From: Dactylellina haptotyla
Taxonomy: Eukaryota > Ascomycota > Orbiliomycetes > Orbiliales > Orbiliaceae
Reading direction: 5' to 3'
Assembly: GCA_031310005.1 (NCBI GenBank)
Contig: CM062384.1
Location: forward strand, 2,666,001-2,730,000
DNA: 64,000 nt
Under the pieces are notes generated by a model. That model saw only the letters and a list, made by a program, of their open reading frames with translations. It searched no databases and was not told the DNA's origin. Both the position numbers and the translations under genes were made by a program. How positions within the stretch are numbered: the first letter of the stretch is position 1; every line of letters starts with the position of its first letter. Below, one piece after another: positions 23,573-33,993 of this stretch.

Positions 23573-24035
23573 CTAGTGCGCCAAAGTTGTGATTATAGTC
23601 GTGAATGCAACCTCGTCAACCTTAGCGATAGTCGTGATGGTTTCCGTCATTTCAGTTGCGGTGGTCGGGGCTGACTCCTTTTCCATAGCTGTAGTAGTTA
23701 CTTCCGTGGTTTCTATGGCGAACAAAGTTGTTCTCACAACTAGCGCCCTGTATCTAACTCCAGTCATTTCCAGGAGAAAAATGGGGCGTGAAAAACCATT
23801 AAAAAGGCGAGATTGGAGGATAAATGCAGCACGATCCGCCACAAGAACGGTGGGGTTGGTTCGCTCTCTCTTCAGTGTATTGGTGGTTATAGTGTATTCA
23901 GCGGCTGTCGCAGCGGCCGTCTCAATATCGTTGGTATTCTTCGAGCCTGGGGCGAAGGCAAGACTTCAGTTCGGCAATGAAGATATCATTGTCAATAACC
24001 CCACGTTCTACATGCGATTGAAATATCAAATTTGA
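23573..24035 (-). pseudogene. Decayed Thr-rich surface-protein fragment
   Basis: The reverse strand reads LKRERTNPTVLVADRAAF, resembling the hinge region LKKRANKTPVADQVASYPAS of the intact gene at 16795. It then gives Thr-rich runs such as ETTEVTTTAMEKESAPTTAT and TETITTIAKV. No start, second tract or C-terminal domain is found. I read it as a remnant of the same family, inverted about 5 kb downstream. The similarity is short and low-complexity, so this is moderate evidence only. Confidence 0.45.
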
Positions 24036-25317
24036 TATTTGCACAAGCGTCACTTAATCCTCCTCAGATTCGAACTATCCTTCAACTTACTTGTGAGAAA
24101 CGATGGAGGTATAGGTAGGAGTACTAGAAGGATAGACGCAACCAGAAGCGTACCAGTGTTAGTGATGATAGCTATCGATAGTTTGGGAGTTCTCAACAGT
24201 TCCACTTGACCCCGAAGTTTCTAGCCAAGATATCGATAATTATCGATAACTCCTTTCGTGATAACTGTAAGAAAATAATTTATCATAGGGCTCTGTTTTA
24301 CGAGACAAACAAAACTCCTTAAACATGTATCATTTTGTTAGCTTAGAAGATCTTTTACTGAATAAGTTCCAGATTGCTACAGTAATCTGAAGTAGCAAAC
24401 TCATAACACAAACAGCTACAGAACTACAGCCGGCCATAGACACTTGCACATTGGATTTTCTAGCGCACCTAGTGCTAGCAAGTGCGTTTGGCAGCCTATT
24501 TAGATGTTAGGGATACATTCTGTCAAATTTGCAAAGTAGACAGCCTCCCGCCTTACATATACTAAGAACCCGAAGCACTTAGTTTGACAGTTGCAGCAAA
24601 ACTGTTAGATATGGGGTTTGTGTTGCATTTTCCAGGACTTTCTTGATCGCAACACAGCGCGGACCATTCAGCAGGCTGCAGGGCCTTATTTTCAATTTAC
24701 CCAGATAACGTTGCTGCCAATGCATCTGTGAATGCCAAACCTTGCTGGGCCCGATCACACCCCTGGGTAGGCTATCGTCATTGGCTAGCTCCCGAGACCC
24801 ACAGCGCTGGTTTCATGCGACTCGGTTCGAGAAAGCTTGAATTCTAGTTTGGTGATGTGAAGGATTCGTTCCACCTTCGATACAGTGGTTCGAAAATACG
24901 TTCTATGCTGAATAGAGCTATATTTTTACTACCGACTCCCGTCGTAAAGCTATTTGAGAAGCGGCAGCGTGGAAATGCTAACCTCCGGAGTACCATCTTT
25001 GCTGCATGAATTTAATGGACGGGCACACCAAGCTGTTTCTTACCTTGCTGTAGTGAACAATTAGAGGTTCCGGAGCATGTAAATGAATAAAAGCGGCCTC
25101 ATATCCTTCCCTCTGGGAGGCCTATATAACGCATGCTGTCTGACTTAAGCTTGGGCAGCTAGGGGAATAATTTGGTCGATTGATCTACTTCAGTGCGCTT
25201 TGCACCAGTATCTTTTCACAGGAAACCTCAGGTTTGCAAGATGTCAAGTTCAGAATTTCCCTCTTTCTGAAGCTTTTCCTTTCCCTGCGGGTAATATGCC
25301 CCTTCGTAGCATCTCCG
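24036..25317. other. Intergenic
   Basis: No gene supported. Holds an 18-base perfect palindrome at 24231-24248 and the promoter region of the next gene. Confidence 0.4.
24231..24248. repeat. 18-base perfect palindrome
   Basis: TATCGATAATTATCGATA reads the same on both strands. It lies in AT-rich noncoding sequence, so a dimeric-protein site or chance are both possible. Confidence 0.6.
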
Positions 25318-26032
25318 ATGTTAATGGGCTTATCGGCACAGACATGGAAAGCCGTCAATAACCTGCCGCAATTGCATTCTCCACCATATAATGGACGAAT
25401 AATAACCATGGTGAACACCAATTTCATTGGGGTAAGGATAATCAGGCCGCCAGGATAAGATGAATCGATGTTTTTCGCTAACGCCTAAAATATAAATCCA
25501 GGGACTCGTGAGTTTCATCTGGCAGTTTATTGCTGGTGGTATCGCACTAAGAATATTGAGCGTTTCGAAAGACCGAGCAGCTGAGGATAACTATGCCCTT
25601 CTCTTCTTCGCGGTACCTTTCATACTAGGGGATATCCTCATGAGTGGTTTCTTCATCGCTGCGACGGCTTGGCGGGCGAAATACCTTGGATATGATTGTG
25701 ACCATCCTGGTGATCCCTTACCAGGCGGTGAACCAGGTTTCTTTGCACTGATCGGACATGAATCCGGGAGGACTGCTCAGAAAACTTGCGATCACCTGAC
25801 CGCAGCCGCTGGGATGGATGTTTTCTTGGTGTGAGTCGTAGTTCTCGATCCGAGTAAACTGAGATTGCTAATGTAGCCATCTAGACTCCTATACATGTTA
25901 TTCTCTTTATCTGTTGCGCCGTTCCTATTCTGTTTGATCAGTGAAAAACAACTCAAAATAGGAGGGCCTGCAGCCTGCACCATACATTCGATTTGTGTTT
26001 CGATGGCTAGGGAGGTCAAGAATAAGCGGTAA
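25318..26032 (+). CDS. Multi-span membrane protein, unknown function
   Basis: Three exons join in frame (25318-25431, 25502-25830, 25885-26032) for 196 residues. Hydrophobic segments are GLVSFIWQFIAGGIALRIL, YALLFFAVPFILGDILMSGF and VLLYMLFSLSVAPFLFCLI. Between the second and third lies a polar loop with GYDCDHPGDPLPGGEPG. Donor GTGAGT at 25831 and acceptor CTAG at 25884 were chosen because they carry the frame into the third hydrophobic segment. The ATG at 25318 is the first in the exon-1 frame with ATG; an earlier exon cannot be excluded. It ends 28 bases before the next start codon. Family not recognised. Confidence 0.6.
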
Positions 26033-26060
26033 TAGCTACAGAGGCAAAAAGGACCTTGAG

Positions 26061-26772
26061 ATGAAGATATTGCCAGGACAGATCCTTTCGGAGCTCCCAA
26101 GTGCTCTGAATATTGATGCTCTTCTAGGTAGTGGTATGCCGCGGCATTTCTTGGAAGTCATAAACCGTGCCTCGGGAAGTAGGATCACAGAAGATGACAT
26201 TGCTAGATTGAGGGCCACATTTTGTGTTGATGGTAGTAAATCCGATTGTTGGAGTTGTAATAATCAAATTTGCCCAGTACGCTTCTTCCCTATTTCCATG
26301 GAATCATAGTGATCATCTCTGAGATTAAAAATGCTGGCAATATCCAGAGAGTTGTCAGGTTAGCCGTGAGATCCAGGACACCGACATCGCAGGTCATATT
26401 GAGTTTTGCAGAACGATTTGCTCAAAATGCTACCGAAAAATTTGCTGCAATAGCGCATACAAAGGAAAATTATATCCTTACCAGAAAGAAACGTGTCCCT
26501 ACCGACATGATCCTTATTATTCGAATGGAAACCGGGTTCAAGTCCAAGGTTATCCGAGGAGAGAACTGTGTTCGGTCTGTATTAAAGGGAAGGACGACGA
26601 AATCCGGGAGCTGAGAGAGCAGAAAGAAAAAGGTGAGCTGGCTCGGTTGGAAGCAATGGAAGTCTTCTGTTCGCTATGTAATGACAGGATAGCAGGCTGG
26701 CAAGCACGATGGTGGATCTGCCGGGTCTCGAAGCAGGAATGCAAAACCTGCTCACATCGAAAATGGGTATGA
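26061..26772 (+). CDS. Cys-rich probable zinc-binding protein
   Basis: Two exons (26061-26276, 26350-26772) give 212 residues. The N-terminus (MKILPGQILSELPSALNIDA) is helical. Residues from about 63 carry paired cysteines suited to zinc: CWSCNNQICPSC spanning the splice site, HIEFCRTICSKCYRKICC, RRELCSVC, EVFCSLCNDR, WWICR and CKTCSHRKW. An acidic/basic helix (DDEIRELREQKEKGELARLE) lies between the last two clusters and may be a coiled coil. The acceptor at 26348-26349 was chosen to keep the C-x2-C pair intact. I do not recognise a named family; treble-clef or RING-like folding is inference. Confidence 0.65.
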
Positions 26773-28558
26773 AGAAAAGTTGATGGGTTCAGCTTCCTCC
26801 AGCGTTGCTAGAACCAAACTTCCGATTTTCGCTTTGAAATTGGATGGCTTAACTCCGCACCCGGTCGGGTCTTTTGAAACATCTGATATTTATGGTCTGT
26901 TTGGATCGCCCCAGCAGGAGATGAGCGTGCTGAATGTTGTATTTTTAATGTATCTAGAAACAATTGGCAACCCATCATGACAGAGGTATTATAGAACTGC
27001 CGAAGGGGTCGGGGAGCCGTGATCTGGGAACCTGAGGCTCAAAGGAATTTATTTCGCTCGTGTTTTCGCATACTGTATTTAACGGTATCTGGGTGCTTTC
27101 TTTTTCGTTAGCTACGTTAGCGAGAGTCAGAATTTGTAGTCTTAATACGACTTTCTGGCGAATTAACAACACCCCGTTTGTATTTTCGTGACTATCGCGA
27201 GTTTGTGAACTGGATGGATGCAATATAAGCCTCGGGGTGCTGAAGACCCACGTCCTCAATCGGTCATGGAAAGAAAGCACAAAAACAGCTGCGCCACTCT
27301 TTGGGGCTTGGTGGGGAGTACCGCAAGGCTCAAACGAGTGCAGACGAAGCCAGACAAGGCGATTTTTTCAGACCAGTGGAGACCAAAAGAGACGACTGGT
27401 TGTTCTGACCCAGCCGTCAATATTGCAATTTCCGCGTGCACGCGCGCAAAAAGCGAGTCGGCCAACATCGTGACCAACGACCCTTTGCAAAGGGTGTGTA
27501 TGCCGCGAGGAGGAACTCTACTCCGAGTAAGAGAGGAAAGAGCCAAGGTCTAAAACGAATTTTTTTATTGGCTCATCTCGGGGGGTAGAATGGTCTTAAT
27601 GGGGTAAGATCAAGACTAGGGTGCAATGCACCACCGTTGAATTGAACCAACCGAACGACGTATTTGTGGTTTCACGAGCGATAACCAGCGATTAAGCTTG
27701 TTTTAATTGCGCAGCTGCATAGCTGTTGACATGACAACTGAGCGTCCAAGGTGGACAGCTGCAGACCCAAGAAACGTGCCTTATGGAGAGTTCAAGAACA
27801 CGTCCAACTTGATTTGAACAGTCCGGATGCTGTAATGGTAGCTCTATTGGTAAAACCTCTGGTGGTATACAATTATGTCTATCGATATAAATTCAACAGC
27901 ACAATGGATGTTGCAGCCGACAAATGCTCCTCTTCCACATCTTTCTACGCGGCGACTGAGATTTTCTTGCGTGAGTATCCGCCTTGTCGTACGCCTTTTA
28001 AAACAGCTCAAATTTTATCTATTTTATACTCCAGGTGTTCTCTCAATACCTACAGGCATTTGGTATGTTGATGTGTCGACGTTGGTCTCATTACGAATCA
28101 TCCAATCTTCGTGTATTGCGCCGAACGCCACCACGAAAGTAGCCAGGGTGGTAGGAGCTGCAGGGGCGACGTACGACAGCTGTCACGGAGGGCGCCTTTC
28201 GGATATGAGTATTCCCTTTTCGGATGTAACGACTATTCCTTTTTCGTTTGGTATTCCTAAACCTTTGGGGCCGCTGCCCAAGAAGATTGTTTATTCCTTC
28301 GACGTGTTTTCCCGTCATTGTCAACAAACATTGTCTTCCTTGTTCCCCTCACCCAATAGAATCTGTCTTTCGCGAAGGTTCCCTCCTTCTGGTCATGCAC
28401 ATCATCGTCTTCTTAAATATCGGAGGCCTGCTGGTTTTAATTCTACGCTCCTTCCGGATTTTGAGCATATCCCATTTTTCGAAGACATCGAAACTTTTCA
28501 GCACCTTTCACAGTAACAAGCTACCATTCTGCAGAACGAATTTCGTGAATAAGACAAT
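26773..28558. other. Intergenic with one unexplained open frame
   Basis: The longest frame is 27875-28516 on the forward strand (213 codons, beginning MSIDINSTAQWMLQPTNAPL). It has no recognisable domain, an unremarkable composition, and contains GTGAGT and several AG sites, so it may be chance or part of a spliced gene. It ends just before the membrane-protein gene at 28559 and may be that gene's promoter and leader. Confidence 0.35.
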
Positions 28559-29296
28559 ATGACAAGTGATTCTTATTGTGATTTCCTTACAACCCCGACT
28601 GGTCGGGTTCGAAATGTTCTCAGGGGGTTCTGGTGGGTATCTATATACCCTATGCATATGTTAGCAGTCCCGTTCACAGCGATTTCGATCAGTGTAATTG
28701 CCGCGCAATTACAGAGCCACGGCGTCTCCGGTGCCATAATTATTGTGTATACAAATCTAAAAGTTCCTCCCTTCTACATAAAAACAGAGAGTGTACTAAC
28801 TAACAATTCCTGATGAATAGTGTTCTCGTCCTCTGGGCTTCTGTGTTCCTTGTTGGTTTCGTTCAGTGGTACCAGAGAGTGCCAAGGTTGGTAACATCAG
28901 ATCCGGTTTGCACTAGGAGGTGACACACACGAGACAGCTAACAGTATTTCGGTGCTCAGTGCTACGGCTCGCATTTTTTACGCACTTGCCGCGATAGGCT
29001 TAGTGGTATTTTTGGATGTCGCGGGCGGCCGAGATATGTTCTCTCTACTTGGTCCCACTGCAGTGACTTCTGGACCAGTCATCCTGTACACCATTTTTAA
29101 TCTTGTGCGGACACCAAGGTCTTGGAGAGGTGTCATAGGCCGCCAGCCACCTCTCAGTTACTACTTAAGCGGTGATGGGTCCTATCGCGACCCCGAGGTC
29201 GGAGAAACTCGTTCGCGTCCGACTACTACACCCAACACTGACCCGACTGCCACACCAAATTTCGACACGACTAACATGCCCAATCATGAGGATTAG
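28559..29296 (+). CDS. Four-span membrane protein, unknown function
   Basis: Three exons (28559-28746, 28821-28886, 28945-29296) give 201 residues. Hydrophobic segments: MLAVPFTAISISVIAAQL; GAIIIVVLVLWASVFLVGFV across intron 1; ARIFYALAAIGLVVFLDVAG; and LLGPTAVTSGPVILYTIFNL. The C-terminal tail is Thr/Pro/Asn-rich (TTTPNTDPTATPNFDTTNMP). The second GT of GTGTATAC was used as donor, because it fuses the two halves of the second span. The pattern resembles small four-span membrane proteins of fungi, but I recognise no named family. Confidence 0.65.
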
Positions 29297-30212
29297 GTGT
29301 ACAGGTGGTCTGAACACTACGAGACTCGGCATAGCATCAGCCGTTCCACCCCTCAATTATTTCCTTACTCTCCTACATTTTTATATGCATTTAGAGATGG
29401 TTGAGCGATTTTTTCGGGACATCCTTTTTTTTGGAGTATGGACATTCGTTTTTTGGTAAAATTAGGTTTGAAAAGTATTTGAATTTGGAGACAGTTTACG
29501 TTATCCTATTGTTTAGATTTCGCCTCCACAATAGAAGTTCTGAACTCGCAGCCAGATCGGCCGTCTTGGACGAGAGCATTGCACGGAATCCCCTTGCTAT
29601 AAGTATATCATTCAACACGGTTCACTAAGTTGGGGATTGCGGAGAAAACACTCGCTCTTTCACTGGTCTTTCCGGAGCAGCAGAGTACTAGTACTATACT
29701 TTTGCGTTTGAGGTTTAATCTCCCCTTTACCCTCTGTAAGCCCTCATAAGGCCTTGCTAAATATATAATTTTATGTTGTGTACGAATATCGCTGGGAAAA
29801 ATGGAATTAAAAAGGGTGGATACATACCATGATAGCTACCAGGTTCATTGATATAGCATTTGTAAGTGTGTTGGCGCTTATCTTGCCGTGACGTTGCAAG
29901 CTGCCAACATCGTAACCAAACCAGAAATGGAGAGCCGCAGATCGGTGCCCGAACTCGAAGGTGCAGGCCCAAAACAGTGCCGATAATGCAAGCAAGACCG
30001 GTGCATCGGATATATTACAGGGGTCAACCTTCGCCGGCAAACCAAGAGCCTGTTGCTGGGGATAAAAGTGCAAACCGAAGCTACGCATGCGGGTGTATGC
30101 TGTGTGGACGTGTTTACGGGCTCGACGGCCACACGCGTTCCAACTGGTATCGCAGCCTCGCATGACCAGCACAGCTCGACTCTCTGCCTCGAGGACCCCG
30201 AAGAAGTTAAAT
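29297..30212. other. Intergenic, TDP1 promoter
   Basis: No gene seen. Reverse-strand frames reaching 30532 are shadows of the TDP1 coding sequence. Confidence 0.5.
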
Positions 30213-32189
30213 ATGGCCTCCGAGCCCCCGTCGAAACGGACAAAGCTGTCCTCGGCCTCTTCCCTCAATCGCGACATCTCTCCTCCTCCGCTGCGCCGCC
30301 AAGCTGCGGTCTCCTTACCTGCGGTACACTCAAACTCCAACGATATCTCCTCCAGCTCGAGCAGCGCCACCCTCGATAACGACCCAAAGCCGGACCCCTC
30401 CATAGGCCTCCCTTCCCCAGAGCCAGACCAACCCCACGGCGATACCCTTATCATCTCCTCGCCCTTCAAACTAACCCACATCCACGACTTCCCCGCCAAC
30501 AAAAACATCGATGCCATCCGAATCACCGACATCCTCTCCTACCCTCTGCTCCGCGAAGTATGGTCCTTCAACTTCATGCACGACCTCCCCTGGCTGGTCT
30601 CCCACCTCGACGCAGACACAGCACACTCCATAGACATTAAAGTCGTCCACGGCAACTGGAGAAAGGAATCCGCATCCCGCATCCAACTCGAAGAGGATAA
30701 AGCTACCCTCGAAGCCGCAGGGTACAATATCGAACTGATAACCGCATACATGGCCAACGCGTTCGGCACCCACCACACAAAAATGATGATACTCTTCTCG
30801 CACGAGGATACAGCACAAGTAATAATCCACACGGCCAATATGATCCCCCACGACTGGGAGAATATGACGCAAGCGGTATGGCGATCCCCTTGGTTACCAT
30901 TACTAGAAGACGACAGTATGGAGAGGAAGGAAGGGGTCGGGTGGAGCTTTAAAGAAGGGTTGATGGCATACCTTGGGGCGTACGACTGGCGGGCGAAGAA
31001 ACTCATGGATCAGCTGCGGTTGCACGATTTTAAAAACGTCAGGGCCGTGTTTGTCGGACACGTACCCGGTGACCATCCGCTGAACGGACCGGAGAATAAG
31101 CTCTTCGGCTGGGCGAAGGTTAGAAGAGTGTTGACGAGGGTTGGGAGGGGTGGCGGATGGGGGGTTAATAAAGCTGGGAGGTGTACGAGCTCCGTCACCG
31201 GCGGAGGACAGATGGCTATGCAGGTATTTATACCGACACATGAATAACCATGGATACTTACTGATCCGGTGCCATCGTAGTGTTCATCGGTGGCATCTAT
31301 GGGGGAGGCATACCTGGACAACGTGCTATTACCGGCATTCTCGGCCAGTAGAGCGAACGGGAACACTACGGTTAATGCATTTTCAGCAATGAGAAGTCCC
31401 TCGTCATCGTCGAAAGGCGGTGCAGGTAATGGTATATCGTACTCGCTAGTATTCCCCACCGCCGAAAATGTACGCACCAGCACCGATGGCTGGAATGGTG
31501 GTGGACCGATATTCCTTAAATCTAAAAGCGCAGCAGATAAATCACAGCTCAAGTATCTACGGCCCATGATGGCAGTCTGGGGTCAACCCCGCGTCGGCAT
31601 TCTGAGCGATATCGCCGTCGAAGCAGAGAGAGGGAAAGCATTACCGCATATCAAAACCTACAATTTCTTCTCACCACCTGAATCTAAAAAGAGGGATGGG
31701 GGGGAAGCGGCGCACAAAATGGTAGCGATGGACTGGGCTATGATTACCTCCGCCAACTTGAGTAAACAAGCTTGGGGCCTCGCCGCTAAAGATAAAGAGG
31801 GTACTAGTAAAATACAATCCTACGAAGCTGGTGTGCTGGTCCACCCAGCATTATGGAAGGATCTATTATGCGATGACAGTGGGATTACGAGTATGGAGGC
31901 AGTCGGCGGGAAGGACTGGATCTCCGAGGAAAATGGGCAGAAAGTAGAAAACACGGATGTCAACGAGTCGATGAACGGGAAATGGCGTAGAGTTAAACTC
32001 GGCGTCCGATTGCCGTACGATTACCCGCTGAGGAAGTACGAAGAGAAAGATAGACCCTGGTGTCAAGACGGTGATTACGCGGAAAGGGACTACAGGGGCC
32101 AGATTTGGTCGACGCGGCCGGAAGATATGGTCCAAGCGCTGTTGAAGCGGCGTGCTGCCGCGCAAGATGACAATAAAGAAGATTTTTAA
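30213..32189 (+). CDS. TDP1: Tyrosyl-DNA phosphodiesterase 1
   Basis: Nuclear repair enzyme that hydrolyses the 3'-phosphotyrosyl bond left by stalled topoisomerase I. Two exons (30213-31223, 31281-32189) encode 639 residues. The N-terminus is Ser-rich and disordered with a basic patch (PPSKRTKL) that could serve as a nuclear signal. Both HKD motifs are present: HHTKMMILFS at about residue 187, followed by HTANMIPHDW, and HIKTYNFF at about 460, followed by WAMITSANLSKQAWG. The conserved QCSSVASMG junction is split by the single intron. Length is close to other fungal and animal TDP1 proteins. An Arg/Gly/Ser-rich insertion lies between the HKD motifs around residues 310-390. Confidence 0.95.
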
Positions 32190-32279
32190 AGAGTTCAACT
32201 AGACGAGGGGCCTGTTATCCAAATCTGGACAAAAATAGTAAAAAAACGAATTCAAGAAAATTTTTGGAAAAAAATAGGA
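32190..32279. other. Gap between TDP1 and 5S gene
   Basis: Ninety bases holding the TDP1 3' UTR start and, read on the reverse strand, the pol III terminator of the 5S gene. Confidence 0.5.
32268..32274 (-). terminator. Pol III T-run terminator of 5S copy 1
   Basis: Seven consecutive T on the reverse strand, beginning six bases after the 3' end of the 5S gene, with further T-runs downstream. Confidence 0.75.
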
Positions 32280-32398
32280 ATCTACAACAATCCGGATTCG
32301 CACCTCGTCACCGACGGTACTACTAATGGATCGATACGAGGCTTGTGTAAGGCAGAGCGAACGGGATACCCAATTCTCCTCGTTCTGTGGTCGTAGAT
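32280..32398 (-). rRNA. 5S ribosomal RNA, copy 1
   Basis: A 119-base segment on the reverse strand has the fungal 5S order: 5' end ATCTACGACCACAG, then TATCCCGTTCGCTCTGCC, AAGCC, TTAGTAGT, TCGGTGACGA, GCGAATCC, and 3' end TTGTTGTAGAT. The ends pair as a nine-base helix I (ATCTACGAC with GTTGTAGAT). Helix II (ACGAGG/CCTCGT), helix V (CGATCC/GGATTG) and helix IV (TCG-GTGA-CGA) all close. Pol III promoter elements are internal in 5S genes; an A/T-rich element sits near -29. A T7 terminator follows. Dispersed single 5S genes are usual in Pezizomycotina. Confidence 0.9.
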
Positions 32399-33993
32399 GG
32401 AGATAGCTTTTAGAAGTTAGCCTAAATGGAGGCTGAAGGTATGACTAACTTGATTAGGAATGCTATATTACTTCGACAGCTTCAAGCTTACTTATTCCAT
32501 TTGCCCCCATGCCATGATACATTCAAGTTGGGACGCTAGATTGCAAATACTTATTAGGTCTGGCTTGCTTGCTCGTGTGACACCTACCTAATAGGGACCC
32601 ACAATCGCATTTTTCAGCCATCTAATCTGGGCACTTTTGCGACGACAACCAACAAGTATAAATTTCAATATTGCCGAACTAATAAAAACTACACTGTAAT
32701 GACCTTACCCCAAATTGTAACAATAGAAAGTAAGCACAAGGTGTATACAAGAACTTCGGTGACCAATGATATATTATCGTATAGTATCTCTTGGGATCCT
32801 ATTTCTTAGGTTCCTAAAGTCGTATCATCCCGTTCATGAAACTAGTGGCATATCCAAATTTATCAGACCTCCAAATACCTTGAACAAAACTAACGTGAAG
32901 ATCATCGGGCAGAGTAGAGTCTTCATACCAAGGACAGTACTTGTAATTTCGTCATCAGTGACATCAGCAGTTAGCCAGCTAAGTACTTTGAAAATTGATT
33001 CAAAATTGTCCAACTTTGCCGGGCTATTTTGAGTACCTATGAATGAGCGACTTGTAACTCATAGCCTGTACAGGAAGCATGACACCAATTTGGCTTTGCG
33101 TTTCCATCACACAGGAACCTCAGGTGATCGGAAATGGATGCACGCAAAAGACCATTTGCGATTCAAGATTAATTCAAGTTATATGAATGAGGCTAGCGTT
33201 GCCAAAAATCGAATAGCTAACCGAAATGGTTCCTGGCCAAAACAGATCAGAAGTCAAAATAGGGTAAATGCTAAAATAGATCGCAAATTAATATATAGGT
33301 TACGGGCCAAACATGATTGCTGGCGAAAATATGTAGCCTTTTGAGTTAGGGATTACTACAGAGTATGGCAAAGGGATATATATTTGTCTCCAGGTTTCTT
33401 TGTCTATTTATCGACAACACTGAGTCACTGGCCGATTGAAGTAAACCTCAGAAGAGACCCAGGGCAGCGGCGGTTCATCAACACCAAAAACGGGACAGGG
33501 ATTGGGCTATTGATATCATTACTTGTTGAGGGAACAGCAACACCGTTTCGGGCTAGTGGGAAACTCGGGTTTGTGGGGAACTGGGACGCTTAACCATTTT
33601 TGTTGATCGTTCTAAGATCACCGATGAGAAAATACTCAATAACAGATCTAATATAATTATGGTGAGCTCTATCACCTATTACTAGTAGCCTTGATTGATC
33701 AGAACGGCCGAAGTGGGCGGCGACTCGAGTCGGAAATTCTTACCGCTTCATAGACAAAAGGAATGTCAAAACATCCGGCCAGTATCTATCAATTAGAAGG
33801 CTGTCGAAACTCAGACGGCTTCCTTTTATCTCCGGATATGTAATTATGTAGGAGTTTAGGAGGAACGGAAGAAAAAACAAGACAGTCATTCGTTATCTTT
33901 TCATAACGAGGATGTCTACCACTTTATTCAACTTGCTACTCAGAGGACAAATCAAATCATCCATATCCTCTATGAGCATGCGTAGAATTTCAG
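32399..33993. other. Intergenic
   Basis: Open frames of 60-100 codons on the forward strand (32766-33032, 33039-33344, 33384-33593) show no domain. They are too isolated to call. No RNA gene seen beyond the 5S gene at the left edge. Confidence 0.4.

Noticed and set aside
24231-24248. Palindrome as a transposon end or origin element
   Set aside because: Only 18 bases, in AT-rich sequence, with no second copy or flanking repeat; kept only as a repeat feature.
27825-27870. TGCTGTAATGGTAGCTCTAT-like stretch as a possible tRNA
   Set aside because: No B-box, no acceptor or anticodon stem pairing could be found. I saw no convincing tRNA gene in the window.
29807-30532. 241-codon reverse-strand open frame
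   Set aside because: It overlaps the TDP1 5' region and its coding sequence, has no domain, and the TDP1 frame on the other strand is strongly supported.
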